Assembly (NCBI GenBank): GCA_937898525.1
Contig: CALCBC010000080.1
Span: 1 to 49,770 of the forward strand
DNA length: 49,770 bases
Source: an uncultured Sphingomonadales bacterium
GTDB taxonomy: Bacteria; Pseudomonadota; Alphaproteobacteria; Sphingomonadales; Sphingomonadaceae
Reading direction: 5' to 3'
In this document: positions 26,002-36,046 of the stretch, piece by piece
How the letters are laid out: each line of letters starts with the position of its first letter
Position numbering within the stretch: position 1 is the stretch's first letter
Position numbers and translations under genes: made by a program
The notes under the pieces: generated by a model
The model's input: only the letters and a program-made list of their open reading frames with translations
The model's database searches: none
What the model was told of the DNA's origin: nothing

Positions 26002-27324
26002 TCATCCGACCGCCTCCGCCTGCTTGGCGGCAAGGTAGCGGTCGATCAGGCGATAGCCGATCGCCTGCCACGGCGCCTCGATCACGTCGACGCCGAGCCG
26101 GCGCAGGCGCTGGAGCACGAGCGCGCGCTGGCGGGCGAGGCCGTCGGCGGCGACCGCGGTGGCAAGGTCGCGCAGCGTGCCGGGCTCGGCCCCGGCCAGC
26201 TCGGACAGCTCGGAGTCCTGCATCGTCACGAAGATCACCAGGTGGTGGCGCACGAGCCGCTCAACGCTCTCGACCATCAGCTCGGCCGAGGTCGGGTCGG
26301 CGAAGTCGGAGAACAGCACGATCAGCGAGCGGCGGCGGAGTCGCGCGGTCAGCGTCGCGAGCGCGAGTGTGAAGTTGGGTTCGCGCGGGACATAGTCGAT
26401 CCCGGCCGCGGCGGTCTGCAGGCGGTGGAATGCGCGCGAATCGGTCGCGAACGGGGTCAGCAGCTCGGGCTGTGCGGCGAAGGCGAACAGGGCCACCCGG
26501 TCGCCGCCCTTGAGCGCGACATAGGCTGCAGTCAGCGCTGCCGAGACCGCGCGGTCGATCCGCGGCAGGCCGTCGACCGGTTCGCACATCGCCTGGCCGC
26601 AGTCGAAGGCGAAGACGATCTGGTTGTCCCGCTCGGCCTCGTTCTCGCGCGCATAGAGCCGCGTGTGGCGCGCGCTCGCCTTCCAGTCGATCCGCCGGCG
26701 GTCCATCCCGGGCTCGTACTCGCTGAGCGCCTCGAACTGGGTGCCTTCGCCGCGAATCCGCCGGGCGATCAGGCCGAACTGCGCGTCGCGCAGGAACGCC
26801 TGCAACATCGGCGAGCGGACCGGCGAGAGGTCGGGCCAGACGCGCACCGGCCGTTCGAGCGGGCGGTAGACCTGGCGGTGGGCAAGCCGGAGCGGGCCAG
26901 GCCAGCGCAGCCAGAGGCCCTGCACCAGGGCAGTTCCGCGGCGATTGGGCACGAGCTCGGCGGTACCCGAGCAGATTCCGGGAACGGCATCGGCGGCGAG
27001 CGGGAAGCGCGCAGCGCCGCGCTCGCCGAGCCGCGGGTCGAAACCCAGCGCGGCCTCGGGCGCGGTCCCGGGGCGGACGAACTCGGCGAGGACGGTAACG
27101 GTCAGCGCCTGGCCGACCTCGGCGTCGGACTGGACGTCGACCTGCATCTCGCGCAGGCGCCCGGCGAGCAGGCCGTCGAGCACGATCAACGCCAGCAGGA
27201 TCAGCCCGGCAAGCGGCGCCGCGACCCACGCGTCGGGCGCTGTCGCGGCGATCACCACGGCGGCCGGTGCAAGCAGCGCCAGCAGCACGAGCGAGAGGCC
27301 GGAGGGGACGATGGGGGATCTCAT
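26002..27324 (-). CDS. DUF58 domain protein (VWA-like fold)
   Basis: A 440-residue protein with two N-terminal helices (about 8-28 and 35-53), then an extracytoplasmic/soluble region. The DUF58 core is ALSEYEPGMDRRRIDWKASA, followed by a VWA-like domain with IVFAFDCGQAMCEP and RRSLIVLFSDFADPTSAEL. DUF58 proteins pair with MoxR ATPases and are thought to act as metal-binding adaptors. ATG 27324 (MRSPIVPSG) begins the membrane anchor. A 184-bp gap separates it from moxR, unlike the tight overlaps elsewhere in the operon. Confidence 0.9.
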   Translation of the reverse strand: MRSPIVPSGLSLVLLALLAPAAVVIAATAPDAWVAAPLAGLILLALIVLDGLLAGRLREMQVDVQSDAEVGQALTVTVLAEFVRPGTAPEAALGFDPRLGERGAARFPLAADAVPGICSGTAELVPNRRGTALVQGLWLRWPGPLRLAHRQVYRPLERPVRVWPDLSPVRSPMLQAFLRDAQFGLIARRIRGEGTQFEALSEYEPGMDRRRIDWKASARHTRLYARENEAERDNQIVFAFDCGQAMCEPVDGLPRIDRAVSAALTAAYVALKGGDRVALFAFAAQPELLTPFATDSRAFHRLQTAAAGIDYVPREPNFTLALATLTARLRRRSLIVLFSDFADPTSAELMVESVERLVRHHLVIFVTMQDSELSELAGAEPGTLRDLATAVAADGLARQRALVLQRLRRLGVDVIEAPWQAIGYRLIDRYLAAKQAEAVG

Positions 27325-27508
27325 GCTCCCGGTCCTCGCTGTTCGGCGCAGCCGAACGGGGAGCGGGACCGGTCCCGGGCCTCGCCCGGCACTGGTTGAG
27401 GGACGCGGCGGCGCAGCCCCAGTCGCGCGGCGAGCTCCACCGTCACCGGGCCATGGCCGGCGCCACGTCCCCATCGCATCGGGAGAGGGAGGATCGAGCG
27501 TCGGCAGG
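27325..27508. repeat. 184-bp GC-rich palindromic spacer within the MoxR operon
   Basis: No gene is evident. Hairpins include GTTCGGC-GCA-GCCGAAC near 27340-27356, nested inside CGGTCC/GGACCG-type pairing to about 27372, and a TCCC/GGGA hairpin around GATGCGAT near 27473-27488. It interrupts an operon whose other junctions mostly overlap by 4 bp. It could be a small REP-like insertion or an mRNA processing element. Confidence 0.4.
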
Positions 27509-28467
<959 letters not shown>

Positions 28468-28471
<4 letters not shown>

Positions 28472-29757
28472 GGGGAAACCGTCCTTTCGATGGCGCGGAG
28501 CGCGCCCGCGGCGCGCAGCAATTCGGTTGAATGGCGGGCGCGGCGCAAGGCCTCGACCTGCGCGGCAAAGTCGTCGGCGATTCCTCGCGCAGCGAGCGCG
28601 CGGTCGACCGCCGCCTCGCGGGCCTCGGGGTCGGATTCGCGAAGGCCGAGCGCCTCGGCGAGGCGCAGCGTGACCATCGCCGCATAGGGTGGGCCGAGCA
28701 GGTGGAACCGGCGCGCGCGCTCGATCAGCGCAGCGCTGTTGCGGGCCAGCTGGCGCTTGCCCATCGTCAGCGCCGGGGCCTCGGCGACGGGCGGGCCGAA
28801 GCGGCGGAACCCGCGCCAGGCGACGACGATCGCCGCCAGCAACAGCGCCAGCGTCGCCGCGAGGAAGGGCGGCCTGAACGCCAGCGTCAGCAGGTTCTCG
28901 CCGCGTCCGAGGCCCGGCAAAGTGAGGTCGAACACGATCGGCAATTCGTAATCCTCGAGCGCCGCGTCGACGATCGCGTGGGCCAGCCGGGCACGCTCGC
29001 GGTCGGCGAGGCCGTAGTTGTTCATCAGGTCGGGCTCGGCGACCACCACCACGGGCCAGAGGTCGTCGTCGGTATCGAGTTCGTCCGGATCGCGGTCGGG
29101 CATGCCCGCCGCCCCGGCCAGCACCGGGTACGAGCCGCGGTCCGAGAGATAACCCGCAAGCAGGTCGCCGCGCTCGTCGGTCACCAGCGGCAGGTACGAC
29201 GACGCGTCGAGCGACAGCACCTTGTCCGGCTCGGGAAAGGTCCCCGCGAGACCCATGCCCTCCCAGCGGCGTCGCTCGCCGATCGCGATTTCCGCGTCGC
29301 CGAGCCCTTCGAGCTCGTCGATCCACCTGGGGGCCACCGGACTGCCGAGCAAGACCCAGCCGCGCCGGGCATCGACGCCGGGAATCCCCGATGCCTCCAT
29401 CGCCGGCCACTTGGGTAGGATCACCAGCGTCGGTCCGTCATATCGGCGTGCGCGGATGACCTCGGCGATGCGTTCGCCGTCGGCGTATATCGGCGGCGTG
29501 AGCACGAGCAGGCCCTCGTCCTGCAGCCGCGTTTTGCTGCGCGACAGCTCGACCTCGTGGCCCTGCGCCTCGAGCAGGCGGACGAGCCCGGCGAAGCCGT
29601 TGAGGCCGTTGGCTGCCGCATGCGCGCCGCCGTTCTGGTCCTCGCGGCCGGTCCATCCGGCGCCGATCGCGTAGAGAAACAGCAGGAAGGCGGCGGCCCC
29701 GACCACCAGAACGGCGAGGATCGCGCGCGGCGAGAAAGGCGAGGCGCCGCGGCTCAT
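28468..29757 (-). CDS. DUF4350 domain membrane protein
   Basis: A 429-residue protein with an N-terminal helix (AILAVLVVGAAAFLLFLYAI), a DUF4350 periplasmic/soluble domain (NGLNGFAGLVRLLEAQGHEV, then LVLTPPIYADGERIAEVI), and a C-terminal helix (FLAATLALLLAAIVVAWRGF) followed by a short cytosolic part. GTFEGK-type catalytic motifs are absent. This family is found almost only with MoxR/DUF58 genes. ATG 29757 overlaps the DUF4129 stop. Confidence 0.88.
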
Positions 29758-30413
29758 GCCGGTGCCAGCGCTTCGCGGCGCGCCGCAAGTGCGAAGTCCG
29801 CGTAGGCGGCTCGGGCCGCGTGCCAGTCTTCGGCCGAAAGGTTGCGCAGCGCGAACAGGCTGCGCTCGACGCGTTCGGCGATCACCGCGAAGGCGCGACG
29901 CGCCGCTTCGGGCAGCGCCGGCATGACCGCTATCTCGCGCGCCGTGCTCGAGGGATCGAGCAGGTCGGGGCGGGCGGCAGCAATCTGGCCGACGCTCCGC
30001 TGGAGCAGCAGGTGCGTCGCCTCGTCGTAGCGCCCTTCGGCGGCGAGCCGGTCGGCCTCTTCGAGCAGCGCGAGCGCTTCGTGGGTATCGGGCGCCCATT
30101 CGGGTGCGGCGTCGGCCTGGCCTTCGCCGGCCTTGCGCCGCTCCTCGACCATCGGAGCGAGCACCTGCCACAGGACGAGCGCGATCAGCCCGACGGCAAT
30201 CGCTGCGAGAATCCAGAGCGTCGGTTCGGCGGCAGGTCCGAGAATGCGCCCGAGGAACCGCAGGAGATCGTCGAGCCAGCCGGGAGGCGGAGGATTCTCG
30301 GGCAGCTCGAGCGGAGCGAACTGGATCTGCGCATCCGCGCGAAGCGCCTGCCAGTCTCTGGCGAAGCTGTCGGCCGAGGCGGCCGCGACGTTGTCCCCCG
30401 ATCCCGTCGTCAC
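29754..30413 (-). CDS. DUF4129 domain membrane protein
   Basis: A 219-residue protein and first gene of the MoxR operon. Residues 1-60 are soluble, one helix spans about 68-90 (LWILAAIAVGLIALVLWQVL), and the DUF4129-like region lies at about 115-210 (ALLEEADRLAAEGRYDEATH, then HLLLQRSVGQI and ERSLFALRNLSAEDWHAARA). GTG 30413 is the best-placed start; a longer open frame upstream has no family support. DUF4129 is linked to MoxR clusters and to transglutaminase-like membrane proteins. Confidence 0.8.
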   Translation of the reverse strand: MTTGSGDNVAAASADSFARDWQALRADAQIQFAPLELPENPPPPGWLDDLLRFLGRILGPAAEPTLWILAAIAVGLIALVLWQVLAPMVEERRKAGEGQADAAPEWAPDTHEALALLEEADRLAAEGRYDEATHLLLQRSVGQIAAARPDLLDPSSTAREIAVMPALPEAARRAFAVIAERVERSLFALRNLSAEDWHAARAAYADFALAARREALAPA

Positions 30414-30579
30414 GCGGTGTTGGTGGCATGCCGGGGTGCGGGGCGCAAGGCAGGCTTGCCGGCGGTGGCAATTGCGCCATGCTGCGGCCATGGGAACCTG
30501 CGGGCAAGATCCGCAGGATCGCTGGCGAGGTCGAGGCGGCTGCGCAGGCGCTGCCGCCGCACGCCGAGTTCGCTGCGCG

Positions 30580-31734
30580 TTATTGCCCGGCAGACCTGGC
30601 CGAGGCCGCTTGGAACACCGCGTCGAACGCCGCTTCGAGCCGGGCCAGGCTCGCGGGCACGTCCTTGAGCTTGTCGAGCCCGAACAGGCCGAGCCGGAAG
30701 CTGCGGTACTCGGGCCCTTCGTCGCATTGCAACGGCACGCCGGCCGCGATCTGCAGCCCGTGCGCGGCGAACTTCCTGCCGTTCTGGATCTCCGGGTCGT
30801 CGGTGTAGCTGACCACCACCCCCGGCGCGCCAAAACCCTCGGCCGCAACCGAGGTGACGCCGCGTTCGGCGAGCATCCGGCGCACGGCATTGCCCTGCTC
30901 CCACTGCGCGGCCTTGAGCGTGTCGAAGCCGATCTCGCGGGTTTCCTGCATCGACTTGTGGAACGCGCGCAGCGCGTCGGTCGGCATCGTCGCATGGTAG
31001 GCATGGCCGCCGCCGAGGTAGGCTTCCATGATCGCGTTCCACTTCATGAGGTCCATCGCGAAGCTGGTCGACTGCGCCGCCCTGCAGCGTTCGAGTGCTT
31101 CCTCGGTCAGCATGACCAGGCCGGACGAGGGCGGCGCCGACCAGCCCTTCTGCGGCGCAGAGATCAGCACGTCGACGCCGGCTTCGCGCATGTCGACCCA
31201 CACCGCGCCCGAGGCGATGCAGTCGAGCACGAACAGCGCGCCGATCTCATGCGCGGCGTCGGCCACCGCGCGAACGTAGGCGTCGGGCAGGATGATGCCC
31301 GAGGCGGTCTCGACGTGGGGCGCGAAGACGACGTCGGGGCGGTCGGCGTGGATCGAGGCGATGACCATCTCGATCGGCGGCGGCGCGAACGGCGCCTGTG
31401 CACCGGCGCCCTGGCGTTGCGCCTTGAGCACGACTTCGCTGGTGGGGATCGAGCCGGCCTCGAAGATCTGGCTCCAGCGGTAGGAAAAGAAGCCGTTGCG
31501 GATCACCAGCGCCTTGCGCCCTGTGACGAGCTGGCGCGCGACGGATTCCATCGCGTAGGTCCCGCCGCCCGGCACGATCACCGCGCGGTGCGCGCCGTAA
31601 ACCTCGCACAGCGTGGCATGAATCTCGCGCATGACCTGCTGGAACGCCTGGCTCATGTGGTTGAGCGAGCGGTCGGTGAACACGACCGAGTATTCGAGCA
31701 GGCCGTCGGGATCGATATCGGGGCGCAGCGCCAT
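30580..31734 (-). CDS. Class V aminotransferase (serine-pyruvate/alanine-glyoxylate type)
   Basis: A 384-residue PLP-dependent enzyme of fold type I. The cofactor site shows VIVPGGGTYAMESVA, the Asp pairing to the pyridine nitrogen in FVLDCIASGAVWVD (about Asp171), and the Schiff-base Lys in SAPQKGWSAPPSSG (about Lys196). The C-terminus includes FRLGLFGLDKL. ATG 31734 (MALRPDIDPDG) is preferred over in-frame 31788. Activity on serine, alanine or phosphonate-type amines cannot be separated by sequence alone. The downstream 166 bp to the DUF4129 gene hold no gene. Confidence 0.88.
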   Translation of the reverse strand: MALRPDIDPDGLLEYSVVFTDRSLNHMSQAFQQVMREIHATLCEVYGAHRAVIVPGGGTYAMESVARQLVTGRKALVIRNGFFSYRWSQIFEAGSIPTSEVVLKAQRQGAGAQAPFAPPPIEMVIASIHADRPDVVFAPHVETASGIILPDAYVRAVADAAHEIGALFVLDCIASGAVWVDMREAGVDVLISAPQKGWSAPPSSGLVMLTEEALERCRAAQSTSFAMDLMKWNAIMEAYLGGGHAYHATMPTDALRAFHKSMQETREIGFDTLKAAQWEQGNAVRRMLAERGVTSVAAEGFGAPGVVVSYTDDPEIQNGRKFAAHGLQIAAGVPLQCDEGPEYRSFRLGLFGLDKLKDVPASLARLEAAFDAVFQAASARSAGQ

Positions 31735-31885
31735 GTCACGTCTCTCCTTGTCGCCCGCCCCGAAGCACGCCTTTCCACCGTCAGTCAAATGCCGTGACGA
31801 GCCACGCCAATCGCGGCGTTGTCGGGGCCCGGCCGGTCGATTAGGATCGCCGGAGTGGCGGATCGTCCGTCGAGGGAGGGAGCAG

Positions 31886-32290
31886 ATGTCGAGAATTTTC
31901 CGTTATGCCGCAGCGTTCGCCGCCGCTTCGCTGTTGGCCGCGCCGGCCCTGGCGCAGGGCTCGCCGGCGGTCGGCAGCTGGGCGACCGAGGCGATGACCG
32001 ACTTCGGCACGTTCAAGGCGACGCTGACGATCGCGCAGAGCGGCGACGGCTACACGATCGAGATGGTCGATGTGCCGCAGACCGGGCCCGATGGCCAGCC
32101 CGCGCCCGCGATGGCAAGCACGATCAGCGACGTGAGCGTCGAGGGAGACAAGTTCTCGTTCAAGCGCACGATCGACTTCCAGGGCCAGGCGATCGTGCTC
32201 AACTACTCCGGCACCGTCGAGGGCGACACGCTGACGGCGACGGCGAACTCGGACTTCGGGTCGATCCCGGTCAAGGGCACGCGCAACTAG
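31886..32290 (+). CDS. Secreted hypothetical protein
   Basis: A 134-residue protein with a clear signal peptide (YAAAFAAASLLAAPALAQ) and a beta-rich mature part: AVGSWATEAMTDFGTFKATL, FSFKRTIDFQGQAIVLNYSG and ATANSDFGSIPVKGTR. The pattern suggests a small beta-barrel, lipocalin- or META-like fold, but I recognise no named family. A strong GAGGGAGG ribosome-binding site precedes ATG 31886. Its 3' end overlaps the convergent peptidase gene by 4 bp. Confidence 0.75.
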   Translation: MSRIFRYAAAFAAASLLAAPALAQGSPAVGSWATEAMTDFGTFKATLTIAQSGDGYTIEMVDVPQTGPDGQPAPAMASTISDVSVEGDKFSFKRTIDFQGQAIVLNYSGTVEGDTLTATANSDFGSIPVKGTRN

Positions 32291-33417
32291 CCATCGAGCC
32301 ATTCGGCGAGCGAGGCGAGGCAGTCCCGGGCGAGCAGCTTGCTGCGCTCGGGGCTCCAGCCCTGCTCGGGATCGGGCAGGTCGTCGTGGTCCTTGAACGG
32401 CATTTCCAGCGTCATCGAGCAGGCGCCGTAACGCTCGGCGAGCTGGTTGGTGCTCATCGACAGGTTGGCCTTGCCCGGCGCCGCCTCCGGATAGCCCCTG
32501 GCGGTCTGGAAGTCCGGACTGCGCCGGTCGAGGATCGCGCGAAAGCGCCGGAACTCCTCCCCGAGCGCGTCGGACCACGAGGGGATGCCCTCGAAGCCGG
32601 CGAGGAAGTTGGCCGGGATTGCCTCGTCGCCGTGGACGTCCATCGCGAAGCGCACGCCGGTCTGGTCCATCGCGTTGCGGATCGCCAGCACCTCGGGTGA
32701 GCGTTCGGCGCTCGGCTCGTGCCATTCGCGGTTGAGGTTGACCCCCGCGGCGTTGGTCCGCAGGTGCCCGCGGAACGAGCCGTCGGGGTTGCAGTTCGGC
32801 ACGACGTGCAGCCGGCACTTCGCGCGCAGCACGCGGGCCACGGGATCGGCCGGGTCGCACAGCGCCTCGAGCGCGCCTTCCATCCACCATTCGGCCATCG
32901 ATTCTCCAGGATGCTGGCGCGCATAGAGCCACACCGGGATTTCGCCCTCGCCCATGACGAGGCAGTCGATCGGCCGGCCGTCGAGGCTGTGGCCGAGGCA
33001 GCGGTAGGCGACGCCTTCGCTGGCCGCGGCCTCGGACACGAGGTCGTGATGCCGCTCGAGCGAGTAGGGCGCGAAATAGGCGAACCAGGCGAGGTCGCCG
33101 GCGGGCGCGTGGCGGATGGTCAGCGTGCCGCCGTCCTCGTCCTTGTCGAATGTCGTATCGGCGCGGCCCCACCAGCTGCGGTCCTCGGACACGCAGGCAC
33201 GGTAACCGAGCCAGCCGTCGGGGTAGGCCGAACCGTTGAGGTCGCCGATCTTCAGCGTCAGCTCGCGCCCCGCAGTGCCGGCCACGCGGAAGTGGAACCA
33301 CTGGTAGAAGTCGGACTGGTTGTCGCGCGGGATTCGCAGCCGGGCGGTGGCGCCATCGATCGAAAGGACTTCGATGTTGCCGCTGTCGAAGGCGGAGTCG
33401 ATGAGGATCGGGTTCAT
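32287..33417 (-). CDS. M14-type cytosolic carboxypeptidase-like (Nna1/CCP family)
   Basis: A 376-residue protein with the two-domain layout of cytosolic carboxypeptidases: an N-terminal beta domain (about 1-125, with DNQSDFYQWFHFRVAG and YSLERH) and an M14 peptidase domain. Zinc ligands are in RQHPGESMAEWW (HxxE) and FAMDVHGDEAIP. The CCP signatures NCNPDGSFRGHLRTN and VNLNREWHEPS are present, and the catalytic Glu is probably in MTLEMPFKDHDD. Eukaryotic relatives remove glutamate side chains from tubulin; bacterial substrates are largely unknown. The ATG overlaps the upstream lipoprotein stop (ATGA). No signal peptide, so cytosolic. Confidence 0.9.
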   Translation of the reverse strand: MNPILIDSAFDSGNIEVLSIDGATARLRIPRDNQSDFYQWFHFRVAGTAGRELTLKIGDLNGSAYPDGWLGYRACVSEDRSWWGRADTTFDKDEDGGTLTIRHAPAGDLAWFAYFAPYSLERHHDLVSEAAASEGVAYRCLGHSLDGRPIDCLVMGEGEIPVWLYARQHPGESMAEWWMEGALEALCDPADPVARVLRAKCRLHVVPNCNPDGSFRGHLRTNAAGVNLNREWHEPSAERSPEVLAIRNAMDQTGVRFAMDVHGDEAIPANFLAGFEGIPSWSDALGEEFRRFRAILDRRSPDFQTARGYPEAAPGKANLSMSTNQLAERYGACSMTLEMPFKDHDDLPDPEQGWSPERSKLLARDCLASLAEWLDG

Positions 33418-34010
33418 CGAACCTCGATAGTCTCTCCCGACTGGCCGGGGAACCCGCCGAACAGCGCGTCGGCAAGCTTGGCCGCGGCCGCGTCGTTCGC
33501 GGCGAAATCGCTGTTGGCGGTGGCGGTGAACCGGGCACGCCCTTCCCACAGCGCGGTACCGTCGCTCGCCGACCTGATCCGCACGCGAAGCTCGCGGTGC
33601 ACGCGCTCGCTGGGTCGCGGCGACAGGTCGATGCCGACTCCGACACCGGCGCTGGAGCCGTACGACCCGGTGCCGACGCCCCCGCCCACGCTGACCGGGC
33701 CGCGGGAACGGCCCGGCTGCTCGACCATAGAGTCGAGCGACACCTCGGCGACCTGCGGCGCATCCCCCTCGACCACGGTATATCCGAGCTCCTGCAGCTC
33801 GCGGGCCACGGCCTGCTGGAACATGCCCAGCTCGAACGAGTCGCCGTCGGCGCCCGGCCCCGCGCGCACGGCGATCGGGCCCGAGCCGAGCTGCTGCGGC
33901 CGCTCGCCGACGAAGCGCGTGACTTCGACCGGGGATACGTAAGCAGAGGTGGCGCAGGCGCCGAGCGTGATCGAGGCTGCGCAGAGCGCAGCTAGCGCGA
34001 TTCGTTTCAT
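33414..34010 (-). CDS. DUF4136-like lipoprotein
   Basis: A 198-residue predicted lipoprotein. The signal MKRIALAALCAASITLGAC ends in lipobox LGAC. The mature part contains QAVARELQELGYTVVEGD and a Gly-rich stretch, and its C-terminus has ANDAAAAKLADALFGGFP. This DUF4136-like pattern of outer-membrane-associated lipoproteins is a moderate match. ATG 34010 is selected for the signal peptide; the open frame extends to 34082. Translationally coupled to the carboxypeptidase gene. Confidence 0.75.
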   Translation of the reverse strand: MKRIALAALCAASITLGACATSAYVSPVEVTRFVGERPQQLGSGPIAVRAGPGADGDSFELGMFQQAVARELQELGYTVVEGDAPQVAEVSLDSMVEQPGRSRGPVSVGGGVGTGSYGSSAGVGVGIDLSPRPSERVHRELRVRIRSASDGTALWEGRARFTATANSDFAANDAAAAKLADALFGGFPGQSGETIEVR

Positions 34011-34102
34011 GCACGCACTACGCGCGAGCTGCCGAGTGGTTGCAAGCGCGCGGCAACCCCGGCTTAACCCTTTCTTCGTCATATCCCGCCTAGTCCGGGG
34101 CG

Positions 34103-35137
34103 ATGAGCGGGAACACAGTAGCGGCTGATGCGGCGGTGCTCGTCACCGGGGGCGCCGGCTATATCGGCAGCCACGCGGTGCTGGCGCTGCTCGACCGCGG
34201 CTGGCGTGTTGCGGTGATCGACGATCTCTCGACCGGCTTTCGCTTTGCAGTTCCGGCGGGTGCCGCGTTCTATCAAGGCGACGTCGCCGATGCGGAGCTC
34301 CTCGCACGGATCTTCGCCGAGCAGGGGATCGGCGGTGGCGCGGGAGCGATCATGCATTTCGCCGGCTCGATTGTCGTGCCGGAGTCGGTCGAGCAGCCGC
34401 TTGCCTACTACCACAACAACACGGTCAAGAGTCGCGCGCTGCTCGAGGCGGCCGTCGCCGCCGGTGTACCGCATTTCATCTTCTCGAGCACTGCCGCGAC
34501 TTACGGAATTCCGGCCGTATCGCCCGTCAGCGAGGATTGCCCGCGGCAGCCGATCAATCCCTACGGCTGGTCGAAGCTGATGACAGAGCAGATGCTGGCC
34601 GACGTCGCGCGCGCCCATCCGATCAACTACTGTGCGTTGCGCTACTTCAACGTCGCCGGGGCGGATCCGCGAGGCCGCAGCGGCCAGTCGACTGTCGGCG
34701 CGACGCACTTGATCAAGGTCGCGGTCGAGGCCGCGCTCGGTGAGCGCGCGGCCGTCTCGGTGTACGGCACCGATTACGCCACGCCCGACGGCACCGGCGT
34801 ACGCGATTACATCCACGTCAGCGACCTTGCCGAGGCCCATGTCCTTGCGCTCGAAGCGCTTCGCACCGACCCCACTCGTTCGCTGACGATGAACTGCGGA
34901 TATGGGCGCGGATTCTCGGTGCTCGAGGTGCTGGACGCCGTCGACCGCGTCGCTGGCACGCGGCTGAAGCGGATCGTCGCTCCGCGCCGTGCTGGCGATC
35001 CCGACGCACTGGTTTCGGACCCGTCGCTGCTCCGGGCCACCTTGCCGTGGCGGCCGCGATTTGCGGATCTCGAGACGATCGTGGCCCATGCGCTGGCGTG
35101 GGAGCGCAAGCTGCGCGAGATTCGCCTCGCAGCTTGA
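34103..35137 (+). CDS. galE: UDP-glucose 4-epimerase
   Basis: A 344-residue extended short-chain dehydrogenase. Its NAD motif is VLVTGGAGYIGSHAVLAL. The catalytic segment is SSTAATYG (Ser/Thr) with Tyr/Lys in NPYGWSKLMTEQ. RYFNVAGADPRGRSGQS and GVRDYIHVSDLAEAHVLAL are GalE-specific signatures. It interconverts UDP-glucose and UDP-galactose for polysaccharide synthesis, which fits the exopolysaccharide association of the PEP-CTERM protein. A strong terminator follows. Confidence 0.95.
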   Translation: MSGNTVAADAAVLVTGGAGYIGSHAVLALLDRGWRVAVIDDLSTGFRFAVPAGAAFYQGDVADAELLARIFAEQGIGGGAGAIMHFAGSIVVPESVEQPLAYYHNNTVKSRALLEAAVAAGVPHFIFSSTAATYGIPAVSPVSEDCPRQPINPYGWSKLMTEQMLADVARAHPINYCALRYFNVAGADPRGRSGQSTVGATHLIKVAVEAALGERAAVSVYGTDYATPDGTGVRDYIHVSDLAEAHVLALEALRTDPTRSLTMNCGYGRGFSVLEVLDAVDRVAGTRLKRIVAPRRAGDPDALVSDPSLLRATLPWRPRFADLETIVAHALAWERKLREIRLAA

Positions 35138-35177
35138 CTCGCCACTGGTGCGCGCATAGGGGCGCACACCTGAATTC

Positions 35178-35212
35178 CGGCACCGGAACGCTTCCGGTGC
35201 CGCTCTATTTTT
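35178..35212 (+). terminator. Intrinsic terminator after galE, in the rpmJ leader
   Basis: CGGCACCGGAA (35178-35188) pairs perfectly with TTCCGGTGCCG (35192-35202) around a 3-nt loop, followed by CTCTATTTTT. It ends galE transcription but lies only 12 bp before the rpmJ ATG, so rpmJ must either be made by read-through or from a promoter overlapping the hairpin. Regulation by attenuation is conceivable but unproven. Confidence 0.85.
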
Positions 35213-35224
35213 GGATCGAGACCG

Positions 35225-35350
35225 ATGAAGATCGTCAACAGCCTGAAGTCGCTCAAGGACCGCCATCGCGACAACCGCGTGATCCGCCGTCGCGGCCGGA
35301 CCTACGTGATCAACAAGACCAACCGCCGTTTCAAGGCGCGCCAGGGCTGA
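35225..35350 (+). CDS. rpmJ: 50S ribosomal protein L36, zinc-independent form
   Basis: A 41-residue basic protein starting MKIVNSLKSLKDRHRDNRVI and ending KTNRRFKARQG. It matches L36 of the longer YkgO-like, cysteine-free class: no Cys residues, so no zinc ribbon. Such a form is often the main L36 in alphaproteobacteria. It sits between two intrinsic terminators and thus seems monocistronic. Confidence 0.93.
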   Translation: MKIVNSLKSLKDRHRDNRVIRRRGRTYVINKTNRRFKARQG

Positions 35351-35392
35351 TGGCGGCCGCGCCGCGATTCGCTCGCGGCTGGGGTGACACGG

Positions 35393-35420
35393 AAGGCCTC
35401 CGGCGATTCGGAGGCCTTTT
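35393..35420 (+). terminator. Intrinsic terminator after rpmJ
   Basis: AAGGCCTCC (35393-35401) pairs with GGAGGCCTT (35410-35418), loop GGCGATTC, ending in TTTT. It lies just upstream of the HAD gene's likely GTG start and supports starting that gene after the hairpin. Confidence 0.85.
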
Positions 35421-35422
35421 GC

Positions 35423-36037
35423 GTGCCTGAAGCCCCCGCAGCGGCGGTGTTCGACATCGGCCGCGTGCTGTTCGACTGGAACCTGCGGTACCTGTTCGAG
35501 AAGCTGATCGACGATCCGGCCGAGCTCGACTGGTTCCTCGCCAACGTCGTCACCGAGGAATGGCACTTCCAGTCGGACGGCGGTCGTCCGCTGGCCGAGA
35601 TGGTTCCCGAGCTGAAGGCGCGCCATCCGGACCGTGCGCCGCTGATCGACGCCTACGTCGAGCGCTTCCTCGAAACGCTGCCACATCCGATCCCCGGCAC
35701 CCACGAACTCGTTCGCCGGCTCGCCGAGCGCGGCGTGCCGCTCTACGCGCTGACCAATTTCGGTGCCGAGTTCTGGGTCCGTTTCCGCGCCGAGCAGCCG
35801 ATCTTCGCGCTGTTCAGGGACGTCATCGTCTCGGGCGAGGAGCGGGTCGCCAAGCCCGATCCGCGAATCTATGCGATCGCCGAGGCACGCGCCGGGCTTC
35901 CCGCGGACCGGCTGTTCTTCGTCGACGACAACCCGGCGAACGTCGCCGCCGCCCGCGCGCGGGGGTGGCAGGCGCACCTGTTCACCGATGCCGCCGAGCT
36001 CGAGCGCCAGCTCGCCGGGTGCGGTCTGCTGGCCTGA
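35423..36037 (+). CDS. HAD-superfamily hydrolase
   Basis: A 204-residue HAD hydrolase of the haloacid-dehalogenase/phosphatase type. Motif I is VFDIGRVLFDWN, motif II LYALTNFGAEFW, motif III Lys in RVAKPDPRIYAIA, and motif IV LFFVDDNPANVAAA. GTG 35423 is chosen; the earlier in-frame GTG at 35384 lies inside the rpmJ terminator. Substrate unknown. Confidence 0.87.
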   Translation: MPEAPAAAVFDIGRVLFDWNLRYLFEKLIDDPAELDWFLANVVTEEWHFQSDGGRPLAEMVPELKARHPDRAPLIDAYVERFLETLPHPIPGTHELVRRLAERGVPLYALTNFGAEFWVRFRAEQPIFALFRDVIVSGEERVAKPDPRIYAIAEARAGLPADRLFFVDDNPANVAAARARGWQAHLFTDAAELERQLAGCGLLA

Positions 36038-36046
36038 GATGAAAAT

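Noticed and set aside
24919..27399. 826-codon frame antisense to the MoxR operon
   Set aside because: Shadow of the SpoIIM and DUF58 genes; no recognisable domains.
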